A stretch of 64,000 nt of DNA from an uncultured Eubacteriales bacterium (GTDB taxonomy: Bacteria > Bacillota > Clostridia > Peptostreptococcales > Anaerovoracaceae): assembly GCA_902795265.1 (NCBI GenBank), contig CADBKM010000004.1, positions 1 through 64,000 on the forward strand. The letters run 5' to 3'. The notes beneath the pieces are model-generated. The model was given only the letters and a program-made list of their open reading frames with translations, was not told the DNA's origin and made no database searches. A program made the translations under genes and the position numbers. Positions 23,158 to 32,710 of this stretch are shown here, one piece after another. Within the stretch, counting starts at the first letter, position 1. Each line of letters opens with the position of its first letter.

Positions 23158-24795
23158 ATGGAAAGAAAAGTAACGATTCAGGATTTTATAGATGCACTTG
23201 GTATGGAAGGGCTGCTCACCTCGATAGGCGGTGAAACCAGCTGCAGCGCCATCATGGCTCTGTACACCGTACCCGAAATGAAGGAGCTCGGAGCCCGCGA
23301 AGTAAGCGGTGTCACCTATAACTCCAGGGAAGTATCGGACGGCATGCTTTTTGTCGTAAAAGGAGCTCATTTCAAAGACCAGTATCTTGAAGATGCGATA
23401 AAGAAGGGCGCAGTGTGCTATGTAAGGGAAGATCCCAATGCCTCAGAGGCCGCATCCTGCAGCATAGTCAGCGATGAGGAAGCGTCTGCTGCCGGTAAGC
23501 GCATAGTACAGAGAGCTTCGGAGTCATGCCTCGACATATGGGTAAAGGATATCCGCAAGGCCATGCCTGTCATAGCAGAGACTTTCTACGGAAAGCTGTC
23601 TGACGAGCTCTGCATGGTCGGCATAACGGGCACCAAGGGCAAGTCCACTACGGCATATTTCATGAGATACATACTCGATGATTATATGGCTGCAACGGGG
23701 GGCTGCAGGAGTGCCATCTGCTCGGGCATCGACAATTACGACGGAGTGATCGAAGAGGAGTCTCATCTCACTACGCCTGAAATCATGGAGCTCTATCAGC
23801 ACATGGACAACGCTCTTAAAAGCGGCATCTCTTATATGACGATGGAAGTATCGAGTCAGGCTCTCAAATACGACAGAGTAACGGGCGTTACATTTGAAGC
23901 GGGAGCTTTTCTCAATATCGGAAGCGATCATATCAGCGCTATCGAGCATCCTGATTTCAACGATTATCTAGAGTCGAAACTCCGCCTGTTCGGACACTGC
24001 CGCAAGGCCTGTATCAACCTCGACTGCGAAGAACAGGACCGCTTAAGAGCGGCTTCGGCCGATTGCCCGTATGTCATCACGTTCAGCCAGAATGATGAAA
24101 GCGCTGATGTATACGGATACGATGTGAAGTCAAGTGAGGGAAAAGTCACATTCAGAGTCAGAGGAAAGTCGATAGACGGTTACGCTGACTTCGATGAAGA
24201 GATCACACTCGGCACATTTGGCACGATCAACGTCGAGAACGCTCTTGCGGCAGTATCGCTGTCCTCGCTGCTGGGAGTCCCTATGGAATACATAAAAAGC
24301 GGTCTTGCCAAAGCGAATTCGCCAGGCCGCATGGAAGTGTTCCACAGTGAAGACGGAAAGCGTATTGCGATCGTCGACTATGCTCATAATAAGCTCAGCT
24401 ATGAGAAGTTCTTCGAAACGATCAGAGATGAGTTCCCGGGAAAGAAAATGATGATCGTATTCGGCTGCCCGGGCGGCAAGGCCTTCGCAAGGCGTGAAGA
24501 GCTCGGTACGATAGCCGGTCAGAACTGCTCATACTCTATAATCACCGAAGAAGACTACGGCGAAGAGGATGTGAATAAGATCTGCAGCGAGATCGCCGGC
24601 TTCGTTGAAGCTGCCGGAGGCAGATGTGAGATCATAACGGACAGGGTGGAAGCTATAAAGAAAGCCATAACACTTATGGACGATGATACGATTCTTTTCT
24701 TACCGGGAAAGGGACGCGAGACGCGTGAGAAGCGCGGTATCAGATATATCGATACGCCATCGGATGCCGATGTGGTCATCGAATATATGAAATAA
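23158..24795 (+). CDS. murE: MurE-like UDP-MurNAc-tripeptide synthetase
   Basis: A 545-residue Mur ligase that adds the third stem-peptide residue to UDP-MurNAc-L-Ala-D-Glu. The three domains are recognisable: substrate-binding (GVTYNSREVSDGMLFVVKGA), central ATPase (P-loop GITGTKGKSTT; TTPEIMELY; the carbamylated Lys in YLESKLRLF), and C-terminal (VVDYAHNKLSY; FGCPGGKAFARREELG). The DNPR motif that selects meso-diaminopimelate is missing; that place reads TEEDYGEEDV. This favours L-lysine or another residue. It follows radC by 13 nt and is not beside murF or mraY. Confidence 0.85.
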   Translation: MERKVTIQDFIDALGMEGLLTSIGGETSCSAIMALYTVPEMKELGAREVSGVTYNSREVSDGMLFVVKGAHFKDQYLEDAIKKGAVCYVREDPNASEAASCSIVSDEEASAAGKRIVQRASESCLDIWVKDIRKAMPVIAETFYGKLSDELCMVGITGTKGKSTTAYFMRYILDDYMAATGGCRSAICSGIDNYDGVIEEESHLTTPEIMELYQHMDNALKSGISYMTMEVSSQALKYDRVTGVTFEAGAFLNIGSDHISAIEHPDFNDYLESKLRLFGHCRKACINLDCEEQDRLRAASADCPYVITFSQNDESADVYGYDVKSSEGKVTFRVRGKSIDGYADFDEEITLGTFGTINVENALAAVSLSSLLGVPMEYIKSGLAKANSPGRMEVFHSEDGKRIAIVDYAHNKLSYEKFFETIRDEFPGKKMMIVFGCPGGKAFARREELGTIAGQNCSYSIITEEDYGEEDVNKICSEIAGFVEAAGGRCEIITDRVEAIKKAITLMDDDTILFLPGKGRETREKRGIRYIDTPSDADVVIEYMK

Positions 24796-24826
24796 AAAAA
24801 TGGTGCAAATCTGAAGAAAAACTAAC

Positions 24827-24858
24827 AACCCCGGTCATTGACCGGGGTTATCGCTTTT
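24827..24858 (+). terminator. Rho-independent terminator after the MurE-like gene
   Basis: A perfect 10-bp stem (24827-24836 with 24840-24849), 3-nt loop and a tail ending in TTTT, 31 nt past the stop codon. Confidence 0.87.
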
Positions 24859-24861
24859 ATA

Positions 24862-24890
24862 TTGACTGGATTTAGTGGTATATGTATAAT
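24862..24890 (+). promoter_or_regulatory. Sigma-A promoter for rny
   Basis: TTGACT (24862-24867), a 17-nt spacer and a perfect TATAAT (24885-24890), right after the terminator and 125 nt before rny. The long leader between promoter and gene has no clear structure. Confidence 0.8.
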
Positions 24891-25015
24891 ATTTAGGTAA
24901 ATTTATGTCATCTAGCCGCATATATTGTGTCAGGGATACGGATACAACCCTACATAGAGTATAGCGTAGATAATGTATATATTACAAAAATCTAATAATT
25001 GATAAGGAGGTGCTT

Positions 25016-26557
25016 ATGTCACCAGTTGCAGCTGTTGTGATCAGCATTGTAGTCCTTATCGTCGGTATAGCAATAGGTTATGTGCTGCGCAAAAATATCG
25101 GTGAAAAAGCCATTGGAAGCGCGGAACAGCAGGCCAGAAACATGATTCTGGATGCGCAGAATACTGTCGAGAACCTCAAGAAAGAAAAGGTGCTTGAGGC
25201 AAAAGAGGAAATACATAAGCTGAGAGATGAGTACGAAGGAGAGCTCAAGGCCAGAAGAAACGAAGTAAGCAAGGCAGAGAGACGTATCCTTCAGAAAGAA
25301 GAGAACATCGACCGCAAGCTCGAAAACATCGAAAAGCGTGAGAACGGTCTAACCAAGAGAGAGCAGTCGATGAACGAAAAGCACAAAGAAATCGACGCTT
25401 ACCTTCAGAAACAGGTCGAAGAGCTTGAGAGAATCTCAGGCTACACCAGAGAAGAAGCAAAGCATCTGCTCCTGCAGGAGCTTGAAACGGATATCCGTAA
25501 AGAGGCTTCCGAGATGATAGTAAACATCGAGAACGAAGCCAAAGAAGAAGGAGACAAAAGGGCAAGGGAAATCATCACGACTGCTATCCAGAGATACGCA
25601 TCGGATCAGGTCACTGAGACCACAGTATCGGTCGTAAGCCTGCCTAACGACGACATGAAGGGCCGCATCATCGGAAGAGAAGGCCGCAATATCAGAGCCA
25701 TCGAGACTCTGACAGGAGTAGACCTCATCATCGACGACACTCCTGAGGCAGTCATCCTTTCGGGATTCGATCCTGTCAGAAGAGAGATCGCAAGGATCGC
25801 TCTTGAAAAGCTGATCGTTGACGGACGTATCCATCCGGCAAGGATCGAAGAAATGGTGCAGAAGGCTACCAAAGAAGTCAACACGATCATCAAGGAAGAG
25901 GGCGAAAGAGCATGCTTCGAGACAGGCGTGCACAACCTCAATCCTGAGATGGTAAGGCTCATCGGAAGACTCAAGTACAGAACATCATACGGTCAGAACG
26001 TGCTCCAGCACTCCATCGAGGTCGCTACACTTGCGGGTATGATGGCTGAAGAGCTCGGACTTGATCCTAAACTTGCCAGAAGAGGAGGACTCCTTCACGA
26101 TATCGGCAAGGCCATCGACCACGAGGTAGAAGGAACTCATGTCGAGATCGGCGTGAACATCTGCAAGAAGTACAAAGAGTCCTGGAAGGTGATCAACGCT
26201 GTAGAGGCGCACCACGGAGACGTAGAGCCGACAACACTTGAGGCAATGCTCGTTGCTGCAGCTGACGCTCTGTCGGCAGCCAGACCGGGAGCCAGAAGAG
26301 AAACTCTCGAATCGTATATCAAGAGACTCGAAAATCTCGAAAATATCGCGAATACAACAAAGGGTGTTGAGAAGTCATACGCTATCCAGGCCGGCCGCGA
26401 AATCAGAGTAGCTGTCAAGCCTAACCAGGTTAAGGACGATGAAGTTCCGATGCTGGCAAGAGAGATCGCCAAGAAGATCGAGGCTGAACTCGAGTATCCG
26501 GGACAGATCAAGGTCAATGTAATCAGAGAAACGAGGGCTACAGACTTTGCCAAGTAA
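25016..26557 (+). CDS. rny: Ribonuclease Y
   Basis: A 513-residue membrane-bound endoribonuclease that starts mRNA decay in Firmicutes. Residues 1-25 form the membrane anchor, about 30-200 a Lys/Glu-rich coiled coil, about 200-270 the KH RNA-binding domain ([19 protein letters not shown]), and about 330-430 the HD domain ([23 protein letters not shown]). Length is typical (about 520). AAGGAGG at 25004-25010 places the start at ATG 25016 rather than the overlapping GTG at 25010. A perfect TATAAT promoter lies upstream. Confidence 0.96.
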   Translation: MSPVAAVVISIVVLIVGIAIGYVLRKNIGEKAIGSAEQQARNMILDAQNTVENLKKEKVLEAKEEIHKLRDEYEGELKARRNEVSKAERRILQKEENIDRKLENIEKRENGLTKREQSMNEKHKEIDAYLQKQVEELERISGYTREEAKHLLLQELETDIRKEASEMIVNIENEAKEEGDKRAREIITTAIQRYASDQVTETTVSVVSLPNDDMKGRIIGREGRNIRAIETLTGVDLIIDDTPEAVILSGFDPVRREIARIALEKLIVDGRIHPARIEEMVQKATKEVNTIIKEEGERACFETGVHNLNPEMVRLIGRLKYRTSYGQNVLQHSIEVATLAGMMAEELGLDPKLARRGGLLHDIGKAIDHEVEGTHVEIGVNICKKYKESWKVINAVEAHHGDVEPTTLEAMLVAAADALSAARPGARRETLESYIKRLENLENIANTTKGVEKSYAIQAGREIRVAVKPNQVKDDEVPMLAREIAKKIEAELEYPGQIKVNVIRETRATDFAK

Positions 26558-26561
26558 GACG

Positions 26562-27746
26562 ATGGTATATCTTGATAACAGTGCCACTACAAGGCAATAT
26601 GATGAAGTTACGGAATTGATGTACAGGGCTGCCAAAGAAAACTTTGGCAACCCTTCGTCTTTGCATGCGCTGGGATTCGAAGCGGGCAACCTGCTTTACG
26701 ATGCGCGCAGGCAGATCGAAGATCTGCTGCCGCCTGCAGGAAACGTCATCTTCACATCAGGCGGCACCGAGAGCGACAACATGGCTCTGCTCTCGTCTGC
26801 GCGCAAGCTCAGACGCCGCGGCAATAAGATCATCACTACGAAGGTCGAGCACCCGGCCGTACTGGAAACCTGCAAAAGGCTGAAAGAAGACGGCTTCGAA
26901 GTCGTTTATCTCGACGTTGATGTGGACGGATACGTCGAAGAACAGGCTGTCAAAGCTGCTCTTGACGAGAACACTATTATCGTCTCCATCATGGCTGTAA
27001 ACAACGAGACAGGCACGATAGAGCCTGTTGTTCCCGTAGGCCGCACTGTCAGAGAGTTCAACAGACAGCACGGAACTGACATCATATTCCACACTGATGC
27101 GGTGCAGGCATTCGGCAAGCTTCCGCTCGATGATATCGACGCTGATCTCATATCGGCGAGCGCTCATAAATTCCATGGTCCGAAGGGCATGGGCATACTG
27201 TATATGAAAAAGCGCCACAGCCTGCCGGCTTACATTATCGGCGGAGGCCAGGAGGGCGGCTTCAGGTCATCTACAGAGAACACGCCGGGCATCGCCGGCA
27301 CAGGCCTTGCCGCACAGATGGCATGCTCCGATCTGATGATGAAAACAAGCCGCATGGGTGTCGTCAACAATTATCTTCTCAGTGGACTTAAAGCCGAGAT
27401 AAGCGACATCATAATCAACGGTCCTGAAGAGCTCGGTTACACCATGCTCGAACACGGAAAGCGATGCCCGGGCGTCCTTAATGTAACTTTTGAAGGAACG
27501 CGCGGTGAGGTGCTCCTGCACACACTCGAGCAGGACGGGATATATGTTTCGACCGGTTCGGCATGCTCTTCAAACAAGACCGGGGACAGCCACGTACTCA
27601 AGGCGATGTCGATGACTCATAAGGAAATAGAGGGAGCGATACGCTTCAGCTTCTCCGAGTTCAATACCGTCGAGGAAATGGACTTCGTAATCGAACGCAC
27701 GAAAGCGGCCGTTGAGCGTTTCCGCCGACTCGGCAGCTTCAGATAG
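26562..27746 (+). CDS. Cysteine desulfurase (NifS/IscS family)
   Basis: A 394-residue PLP enzyme that removes sulfur from cysteine as an enzyme-bound persulfide. It shows VYLDNSATT at the start, the PLP-stacking His region TTKVEHPAVLETCKR, the Schiff-base Lys in SASAHKFHGPKGMG and the sulfur-carrying Cys in STGSACSSNKTGDS. It lies 4 nt after rny and 17 nt before thiI; the latter pairing is common in Firmicutes, where the desulfurase (NifZ-type) feeds ThiI. A TTG start five codons upstream would overlap rny; ATG 26562 matches the family. Confidence 0.93.
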   Translation: MVYLDNSATTRQYDEVTELMYRAAKENFGNPSSLHALGFEAGNLLYDARRQIEDLLPPAGNVIFTSGGTESDNMALLSSARKLRRRGNKIITTKVEHPAVLETCKRLKEDGFEVVYLDVDVDGYVEEQAVKAALDENTIIVSIMAVNNETGTIEPVVPVGRTVREFNRQHGTDIIFHTDAVQAFGKLPLDDIDADLISASAHKFHGPKGMGILYMKKRHSLPAYIIGGGQEGGFRSSTENTPGIAGTGLAAQMACSDLMMKTSRMGVVNNYLLSGLKAEISDIIINGPEELGYTMLEHGKRCPGVLNVTFEGTRGEVLLHTLEQDGIYVSTGSACSSNKTGDSHVLKAMSMTHKEIEGAIRFSFSEFNTVEEMDFVIERTKAAVERFRRLGSFR

Positions 27747-27763
27747 ACAAGGTGAAATCAATA

Positions 27764-28942
27764 ATGGAAAAGAATCTTTATATAGTAAGGTGCGGCGAAG
27801 TCGCACTCAAAGGCATGAATAAGCCGTACTTCGAGCGAGTGCTCCTCGAAAGAGTGAAGAATGCACTCAGCTGCTATGAAGGTGCGGAGGCGAAGTGGAT
27901 CGACGGGCTCATGTTCGTAAGAGTCCCTGCAGCCATTGCTGAGGACGAAGTCATTTCGAGGTGCGTCAGAGTCTTCGGCGTAGCATCGGTCAGCCCTGCA
28001 GTGGAAGCTCCGAAAGACATCAACGAGATCGGACGCCTGGCCGGTGAATTCATGATGCGCGTGATAGAGCAGGACGGAATAAAGACTTTCAAGGTAAAGG
28101 GAAAAAGAGCCGATAAGTCTTTCGCGATAGAATCGCCTGAAATAGCAAAGCAGGTAGGCGGTATGGTCCTCAAGGCATGCAAGGTACTCAGCGTAGACGT
28201 CCACAGGCCTGACTGCGTGCTTACAGTCGATGTAAGGCGCGAAGCCGCATATATATTCCGCGACAAGGTTAAGGGCTTCGGCGGACTTCCGCTGGGCACA
28301 AACGGAAAGGGCCTCATTCTCATGAGCGGCGGCATCGACAGCCCGGTTGCGGCATTCATGATGGCGAAGCGCGGCATGAGCATAGAAGCAGTACACTTCC
28401 ATTCGTATCCGTATACAAGCCAGAGGGCTCAGCGCAAAGTCGAGGAGCTTGTTAAAGTTCTGGCCGGCTATATGGGTACTGTAAAGATGCACGTGATCAA
28501 CCTGCTGCCTATACAGGAAGAGATAGTCAAAAACTGCCCTGAAGATGAGACAACGCTGCTCGTAAGGCGCTTCATGATGAGGATAGCCGAGCAGATCGCG
28601 GTCAAAAACGGCGATATGATGCTCATCACAGGTGAAGATCTCGGACAGGTCGCAAGCCAGACTGCGGAAGCGCTCGTTGTTACTGACAGTGTTGTCAGCA
28701 TGCCTGTAATGAGACCGCTCATCGCCATGGACAAGGTCGACATCATGGACAAAGCGCGCGAAATAGGCACATATGACATCTCAATCCAGCCGTATGAGGA
28801 CTGCTGCACGGTGTTCCTGCCTAAGCATCCGGTCACCAAGCCTAAGCTTGCGCGAATTGAAAAATCCGAATCCGCGCTCGATGTCGAGACTCTTGTAAAG
28901 AATGCCGTAGAGTCTGAAGAAATAGTTGAAATAAGGCCTTAA
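27764..28942 (+). CDS. thiI: tRNA 4-thiouridine synthetase ThiI
   Basis: A 392-residue protein with a ferredoxin-like and THUMP domain (1-165) that bind tRNA and a PP-loop ATPase domain carrying LMSGGIDSPVAAFMMAKRG near residue 188. It adenylates U8 of tRNA and inserts sulfur passed from the adjacent cysteine desulfurase. The C-terminal rhodanese domain of enterobacterial ThiI is missing, as is normal for Firmicutes; the conserved Cys in EDCCTVFLPKHP may take part. AAGGTG lies 9 nt before ATG 27764. Confidence 0.94.
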   Translation: MEKNLYIVRCGEVALKGMNKPYFERVLLERVKNALSCYEGAEAKWIDGLMFVRVPAAIAEDEVISRCVRVFGVASVSPAVEAPKDINEIGRLAGEFMMRVIEQDGIKTFKVKGKRADKSFAIESPEIAKQVGGMVLKACKVLSVDVHRPDCVLTVDVRREAAYIFRDKVKGFGGLPLGTNGKGLILMSGGIDSPVAAFMMAKRGMSIEAVHFHSYPYTSQRAQRKVEELVKVLAGYMGTVKMHVINLLPIQEEIVKNCPEDETTLLVRRFMMRIAEQIAVKNGDMMLITGEDLGQVASQTAEALVVTDSVVSMPVMRPLIAMDKVDIMDKAREIGTYDISIQPYEDCCTVFLPKHPVTKPKLARIEKSESALDVETLVKNAVESEEIVEIRP

Positions 28943-28967
28943 AAATTGTATTATAGGCGAGTAAAAC

Positions 28968-29211
28968 GTTGACGAGGACAGTAAGTTCACCAGGGGGCTT
29001 GCCAGAGAGGGATGGCAGCTGGAATCATCCTAAGTCCCGGTGTTCCGAAAACCACCTCTGAGTGGCACCAATCATGCCCGCCCGGACAGCGTCAAAAGTC
29101 CGAATGAGTGCCGGCAAAAGAATTTGCCGGAAGATGGGTGGAACCACGGATACTCATACATACCCGAGTATGCGTCCCTTCTGACATTACAGTCGGAGGG
29201 GACTATTTTTT
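28968..29211 (+). promoter_or_regulatory. T-box riboswitch controlling thrS
   Basis: A T-box leader. Stem I runs from about 28970 and contains AGAGAGGGATGGC and a GGAATCATCC-type hairpin; the conserved T-box bulge is GGGTGGAACCACGG (29136-29149). It ends in a strong terminator: a fully paired 12-bp stem (29174-29185 with 29192-29203), a 6-nt loop and a T-run. Uncharged tRNA would stabilise the antiterminator and switch on threonyl-tRNA synthetase. ACC triplets at 29051-29056 are candidate Thr specifier codons, but I did not fold stem I rigorously. Confidence 0.9.
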
Positions 29212-29275
29212 GTCCCCGACGAAGACAAAAATATAATCTGACTGACCTCCGCTCCCGTATGGCGGAGGCAAGAGA

Positions 29276-31330
29276 ATGAAGGAGGAAAACAAATTGATCA
29301 TCACACTGAAAGACGGAAGCAAGAAGGAATATGCTGAGCCGATGTCCGCTTATGACATCGCCAGAGACCTCAGTGAAGGCCTGGCCAGAGTCGCATGCAT
29401 CGCCGAGATCGACGGAAAAGCTGTTGACCTCAGAACTATAGTTGACAAGGACTGCACTCTCAACATCCTCACTTTCGATTCAGATGAAGGAAAGCGCGCT
29501 TACAGACATACATGCTCGCACGTTCTGGCCGAGGCTGTAAAGCACCTTTATCCTGAAGCAAAGCTTGCGATCGGACCATCGATCGACAACGGGTTTTACT
29601 ATGACTTCGACATGCCGCCTCTGACAAGAGAGGATCTCGACAAGATCGAAGCCGAGATGAAGAAGATCATCAAGAAGGGCGACAGGCTCGAGTATTTTGA
29701 AATGCCAAGAGAAGAGGCTATCCGGATGTACAAGGAGAAGGATGAGCCTTACAAGGTGCAGCTGATCGAAGACCTTCCTGAAGATGAAGCTATATCGTTC
29801 TACAAGCAGGGAGATTTCGTGGAGCTCTGCGCGGGCCCTCATATCATGAGCACAAGACCTATCAAGGCATTTGCGCTCACATCAAGCTCCGGCGCTTACT
29901 GGAGAGGCGATGAGCACAATAAGATGCTCACACGTATCTACGGAACAGCATTTACAAAGAAAGAAGACCTCGAGGAGTATCTTGCTTACCTTGCAGATAT
30001 AAAGAACCGTGATCACAACAGACTCGGCCGCGAGATGGATCTCTTCACAACTGTTGACGTTATCGGTCAGGGACTTCCGCTCTTCATGCCTAAGGGCGCA
30101 AAGGTCATCCAGAAGATGCAGAGATGGATCGAAGACCTCGAAGAGTATGAATGGGGTTATGTCCGCACAAGAACTCCGCTGATGGCTAAGTCCACACTTT
30201 ATAAGATCTCCGATCACTGGTATCACTATAAAGACGGAATGTTCCTGCTCGGATATGACAATATCGATGATCTCATGGCAGCGGAAGACCGCTCAGAGGA
30301 GATACACGGAGTAGAGGACCTCAATCTCATTGAGAACGATGCTGACAGCGATGTAATGGCACTGCGTCCGATGACATGCCCGTTCCAGTACTATGTATAT
30401 AAGGCAAGGCAGAAGAGCTACCGCGATCTGCCGTACAGAATGGGCGAGACTTCCACGCTCTTCAGAAACGAGCAGGCAGGCGAGATGCACGGACTTACAA
30501 GAGTACGTCAGTTCACTATCTCTGAAGGACATCTGGTAGTGGCTCAGGATCAGCTTGCAGATGAGTTCAAGGGCTGTGTAGAGCTTGCCAAATACTGCCT
30601 CACTACACTCGGACTTGAAGGCGATGTAACTTACCGCCTGTCAAGATGGGATCCTGCTCACGCCGAGGACTATCTCGGAACAGCAGAGGACTGGGACGAT
30701 GTAGAAGATTTCATGAGGGATATCCTCAACGAGATCGGCATCGAGTTTACGGAAGAGATAGGCGAAGCTGCGTTCTATGGACCAAAGCTCGACATCCAGG
30801 CAAAGAACGTATACGGCAAGGAAGACACGATGATCACAATACAGGTCGACAAATTCCTTGCTGACCGTTATGACATGTACTATATCGACAGAGATGGACA
30901 GAAGAAGCGCCCGTATATAATCCACCGCACATCGATCGGATGCTATGAGCGTACGCTCGCATGGCTCATCGAGCACTACGCAGGCAATCTGCCTACATGG
31001 CTCTGCCCTGAGCAGGTAAGGATACTTCCTATCTCCGATAAGATCGCTGATTACGCTGAAGAAGTCCGCAAGGAGCTCCGCAGGCACGGTGTAGATGTAA
31101 CTGTCGATAACAGCAGCGAGCGTATCGGATACAAGGTGCGCAAGGCTCAGATGGAGAAAGTGCCGTACATGCTCGTTCTCGGCGCCAAAGAGGCTGAAGA
31201 GGGCAATGTATCAGTCAGATCGAGATATGCGGGTGATGAAGGCGTTAAGGCTCTTGCAGACTTCGTAAGAGACCTCTGCGAAGAGATCGAAACCAAGGCT
31301 ATCCGCAAGATCGAAAAGAAAGATGCGTAG
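29276..31330 (+). CDS. thrS: Threonine--tRNA ligase
   Basis: A 684-residue class II aminoacyl-tRNA synthetase with a TGS domain (1-65), editing domain (HTCSHVLAEAVKHLYPEAK; later CAGPH), catalytic core (motif 2 RNEQAGEMHGLTRVRQF; the zinc Cys in RPMTCPFQYY) and anticodon-binding domain. Two starts compete: ATG 29276 with GGAGG at 29264-29268, which lies in the arm of a 7-bp hairpin (29246-29268), or TTG 29294 with AAGGAGG at 29279-29285. The second gives the usual N-terminus IITLKDGSK. Expression is controlled by the T-box upstream. Confidence 0.96.
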   Translation: MKEENKLIITLKDGSKKEYAEPMSAYDIARDLSEGLARVACIAEIDGKAVDLRTIVDKDCTLNILTFDSDEGKRAYRHTCSHVLAEAVKHLYPEAKLAIGPSIDNGFYYDFDMPPLTREDLDKIEAEMKKIIKKGDRLEYFEMPREEAIRMYKEKDEPYKVQLIEDLPEDEAISFYKQGDFVELCAGPHIMSTRPIKAFALTSSSGAYWRGDEHNKMLTRIYGTAFTKKEDLEEYLAYLADIKNRDHNRLGREMDLFTTVDVIGQGLPLFMPKGAKVIQKMQRWIEDLEEYEWGYVRTRTPLMAKSTLYKISDHWYHYKDGMFLLGYDNIDDLMAAEDRSEEIHGVEDLNLIENDADSDVMALRPMTCPFQYYVYKARQKSYRDLPYRMGETSTLFRNEQAGEMHGLTRVRQFTISEGHLVVAQDQLADEFKGCVELAKYCLTTLGLEGDVTYRLSRWDPAHAEDYLGTAEDWDDVEDFMRDILNEIGIEFTEEIGEAAFYGPKLDIQAKNVYGKEDTMITIQVDKFLADRYDMYYIDRDGQKKRPYIIHRTSIGCYERTLAWLIEHYAGNLPTWLCPEQVRILPISDKIADYAEEVRKELRRHGVDVTVDNSSERIGYKVRKAQMEKVPYMLVLGAKEAEEGNVSVRSRYAGDEGVKALADFVRDLCEEIETKAIRKIEKKDA

Positions 31331-31378
31331 AGATAAGTTCCTAAATTTGGTATACTTATTCTGTTGGAGGAACTTATT

Positions 31379-32083
31379 ATGGCAATAAAGTATAAAAGAG
31401 TCCTTATTAAGGTGAGCGGAGAGGCGCTTGCAGGTGAAGACCGCTTCGGTGTAAATGATGCCGAGCTCGGCAAGGTAGCTGCTCAGATCAAAGAGATACG
31501 CGATGCCGGAGTAGAGGTCGCTATAGTCGTCGGCGGAGGCAATTTCTTCCGCGGGCGCACCGGAGGCAACATCGACAAGCCGACAGCGGACTACATGGGA
31601 ATGCTGGCTACAGTTATGAACGGTCTTGCCGTACAGGATGCTCTCCTGGCTGCCGGATGCCCGGCAAAGCTGATGACAGCCATCGAGATCAGAGACATGG
31701 CAGAAGGCTATGCCAGACGCAAAGCTCTCGACTACCTCGAAGAAGGCAAGGTCGTTGTGTTCGGAGGAGGCACCGGAAGCCCGTTCTTCACAACTGATAC
31801 CACGGCTGCTCTCAGAGCTGCAGAGATAGGCGCAGACGTACTGCTCCTGGCAAAGAATATCGATGCGGTGTATTCGGCCGATCCTAAGACCGACCCTGAC
31901 GCTGAGCGCTACACCGAGCTTACGTATATGGACATCATCGATAAAGATCTTAAGGTCATGGATCTTACGGCAGCAACGCTCTGCAAAGATACACAGACCA
32001 AGATATATGTGTTTGCTCTCAAGGAAGAGGGTAATCTCATGAAGGTAATCAATGGCGAAAATGTCGGTACACTGATACAGTAG
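31379..32083 (+). CDS. pyrH: Uridylate kinase (UMP kinase)
   Basis: A 234-residue bacterial UMP kinase of the amino acid kinase family, forming UDP from UMP. It has VLIKVSGEALAGEDRFG, the glycine loop VVGGGNFFRGRTGG, MGMLATVMNGLAVQDAL and FGGGTGSPFFTTDTTAALRAAEI. The chosen ATG follows GGAGG by 8 nt. It is followed 11 nt later by frr, the usual Firmicute order. Confidence 0.96.
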   Translation: MAIKYKRVLIKVSGEALAGEDRFGVNDAELGKVAAQIKEIRDAGVEVAIVVGGGNFFRGRTGGNIDKPTADYMGMLATVMNGLAVQDALLAAGCPAKLMTAIEIRDMAEGYARRKALDYLEEGKVVVFGGGTGSPFFTTDTTAALRAAEIGADVLLLAKNIDAVYSADPKTDPDAERYTELTYMDIIDKDLKVMDLTAATLCKDTQTKIYVFALKEEGNLMKVINGENVGTLIQ

Positions 32084-32094
32084 GGAGGCACATC

Positions 32095-32643
32095 ATGGCA
32101 AAGAAATCACTTGAAGAGAGAATCGAAGGCGCTAAGAGCTTTCTGAAAGAAAACCTCAATACCGTAAGAGCGGGCAGAGCCAATCCTGCGCTCCTCGACA
32201 AGGTGCAGGTAAACTATTACGGATCGCCTACACCGCTGAAGGCACTGGCAAACATATCGGTGCCTGATCCGAGAACGCTGATGATTTCTCCGTTCGACCC
32301 TAAGTCGGTATCGGATATCGAGAGAGCTATCCTCGAGGCCAATATCGGCATCAACCCGTCAAATGACGGCAAGGTCATTAGACTTGCGATCCCTCAGCTC
32401 ACAGAGGAGAGACGTAAAGAGCTCACAAAGGTTGTCAAGAATTACGGCGAGGAAGCAAAGGTTGCCGTAAGAAACCTCAGACGCGATGTCAACGATGAGC
32501 TCAAGAAAGCCGAAAAAGCAGGAGAGCTTACAGAGGACGATCTCAAGGATGAGCTCGAAGAGACCCAGAAGACAGTCGAGAAAGCAATCAAAGATATCGA
32601 CGCTATCATCGCAGACAAAGAAAAAGAGCTCATGGAGGTCTAA
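32095..32643 (+). CDS. frr: Ribosome recycling factor
   Basis: A 182-residue protein that, with EF-G, splits post-termination ribosomes. The three-helix bundle is recognisable from LKENLNTVRAGRANPALLDKVQVNYYG, ANISVPDPRTLMISPFD and IGINPSNDGKVIRLAIPQLTEERRKEL. Full length. GGGAGG precedes the ATG; a terminator follows. Confidence 0.97.
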   Translation: MAKKSLEERIEGAKSFLKENLNTVRAGRANPALLDKVQVNYYGSPTPLKALANISVPDPRTLMISPFDPKSVSDIERAILEANIGINPSNDGKVIRLAIPQLTEERRKELTKVVKNYGEEAKVAVRNLRRDVNDELKKAEKAGELTEDDLKDELEETQKTVEKAIKDIDAIIADKEKELMEV

Positions 32644-32667
32644 AACTAACGCATCACATATTCAGTA

Positions 32668-32697
32668 AAGCGTGGCTCCTTGCCACGCTTGCTGTTT
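32668..32697 (+). terminator. Hairpin terminator after frr
   Basis: A perfect 9-bp stem (32668-32676 with 32682-32690) and 5-nt loop, tail GCTGTTTG. The T-run is short, so some read-through into uppS is likely. Confidence 0.65.
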
Positions 32698-32710
32698 GTA
32701 ACATAACAAA

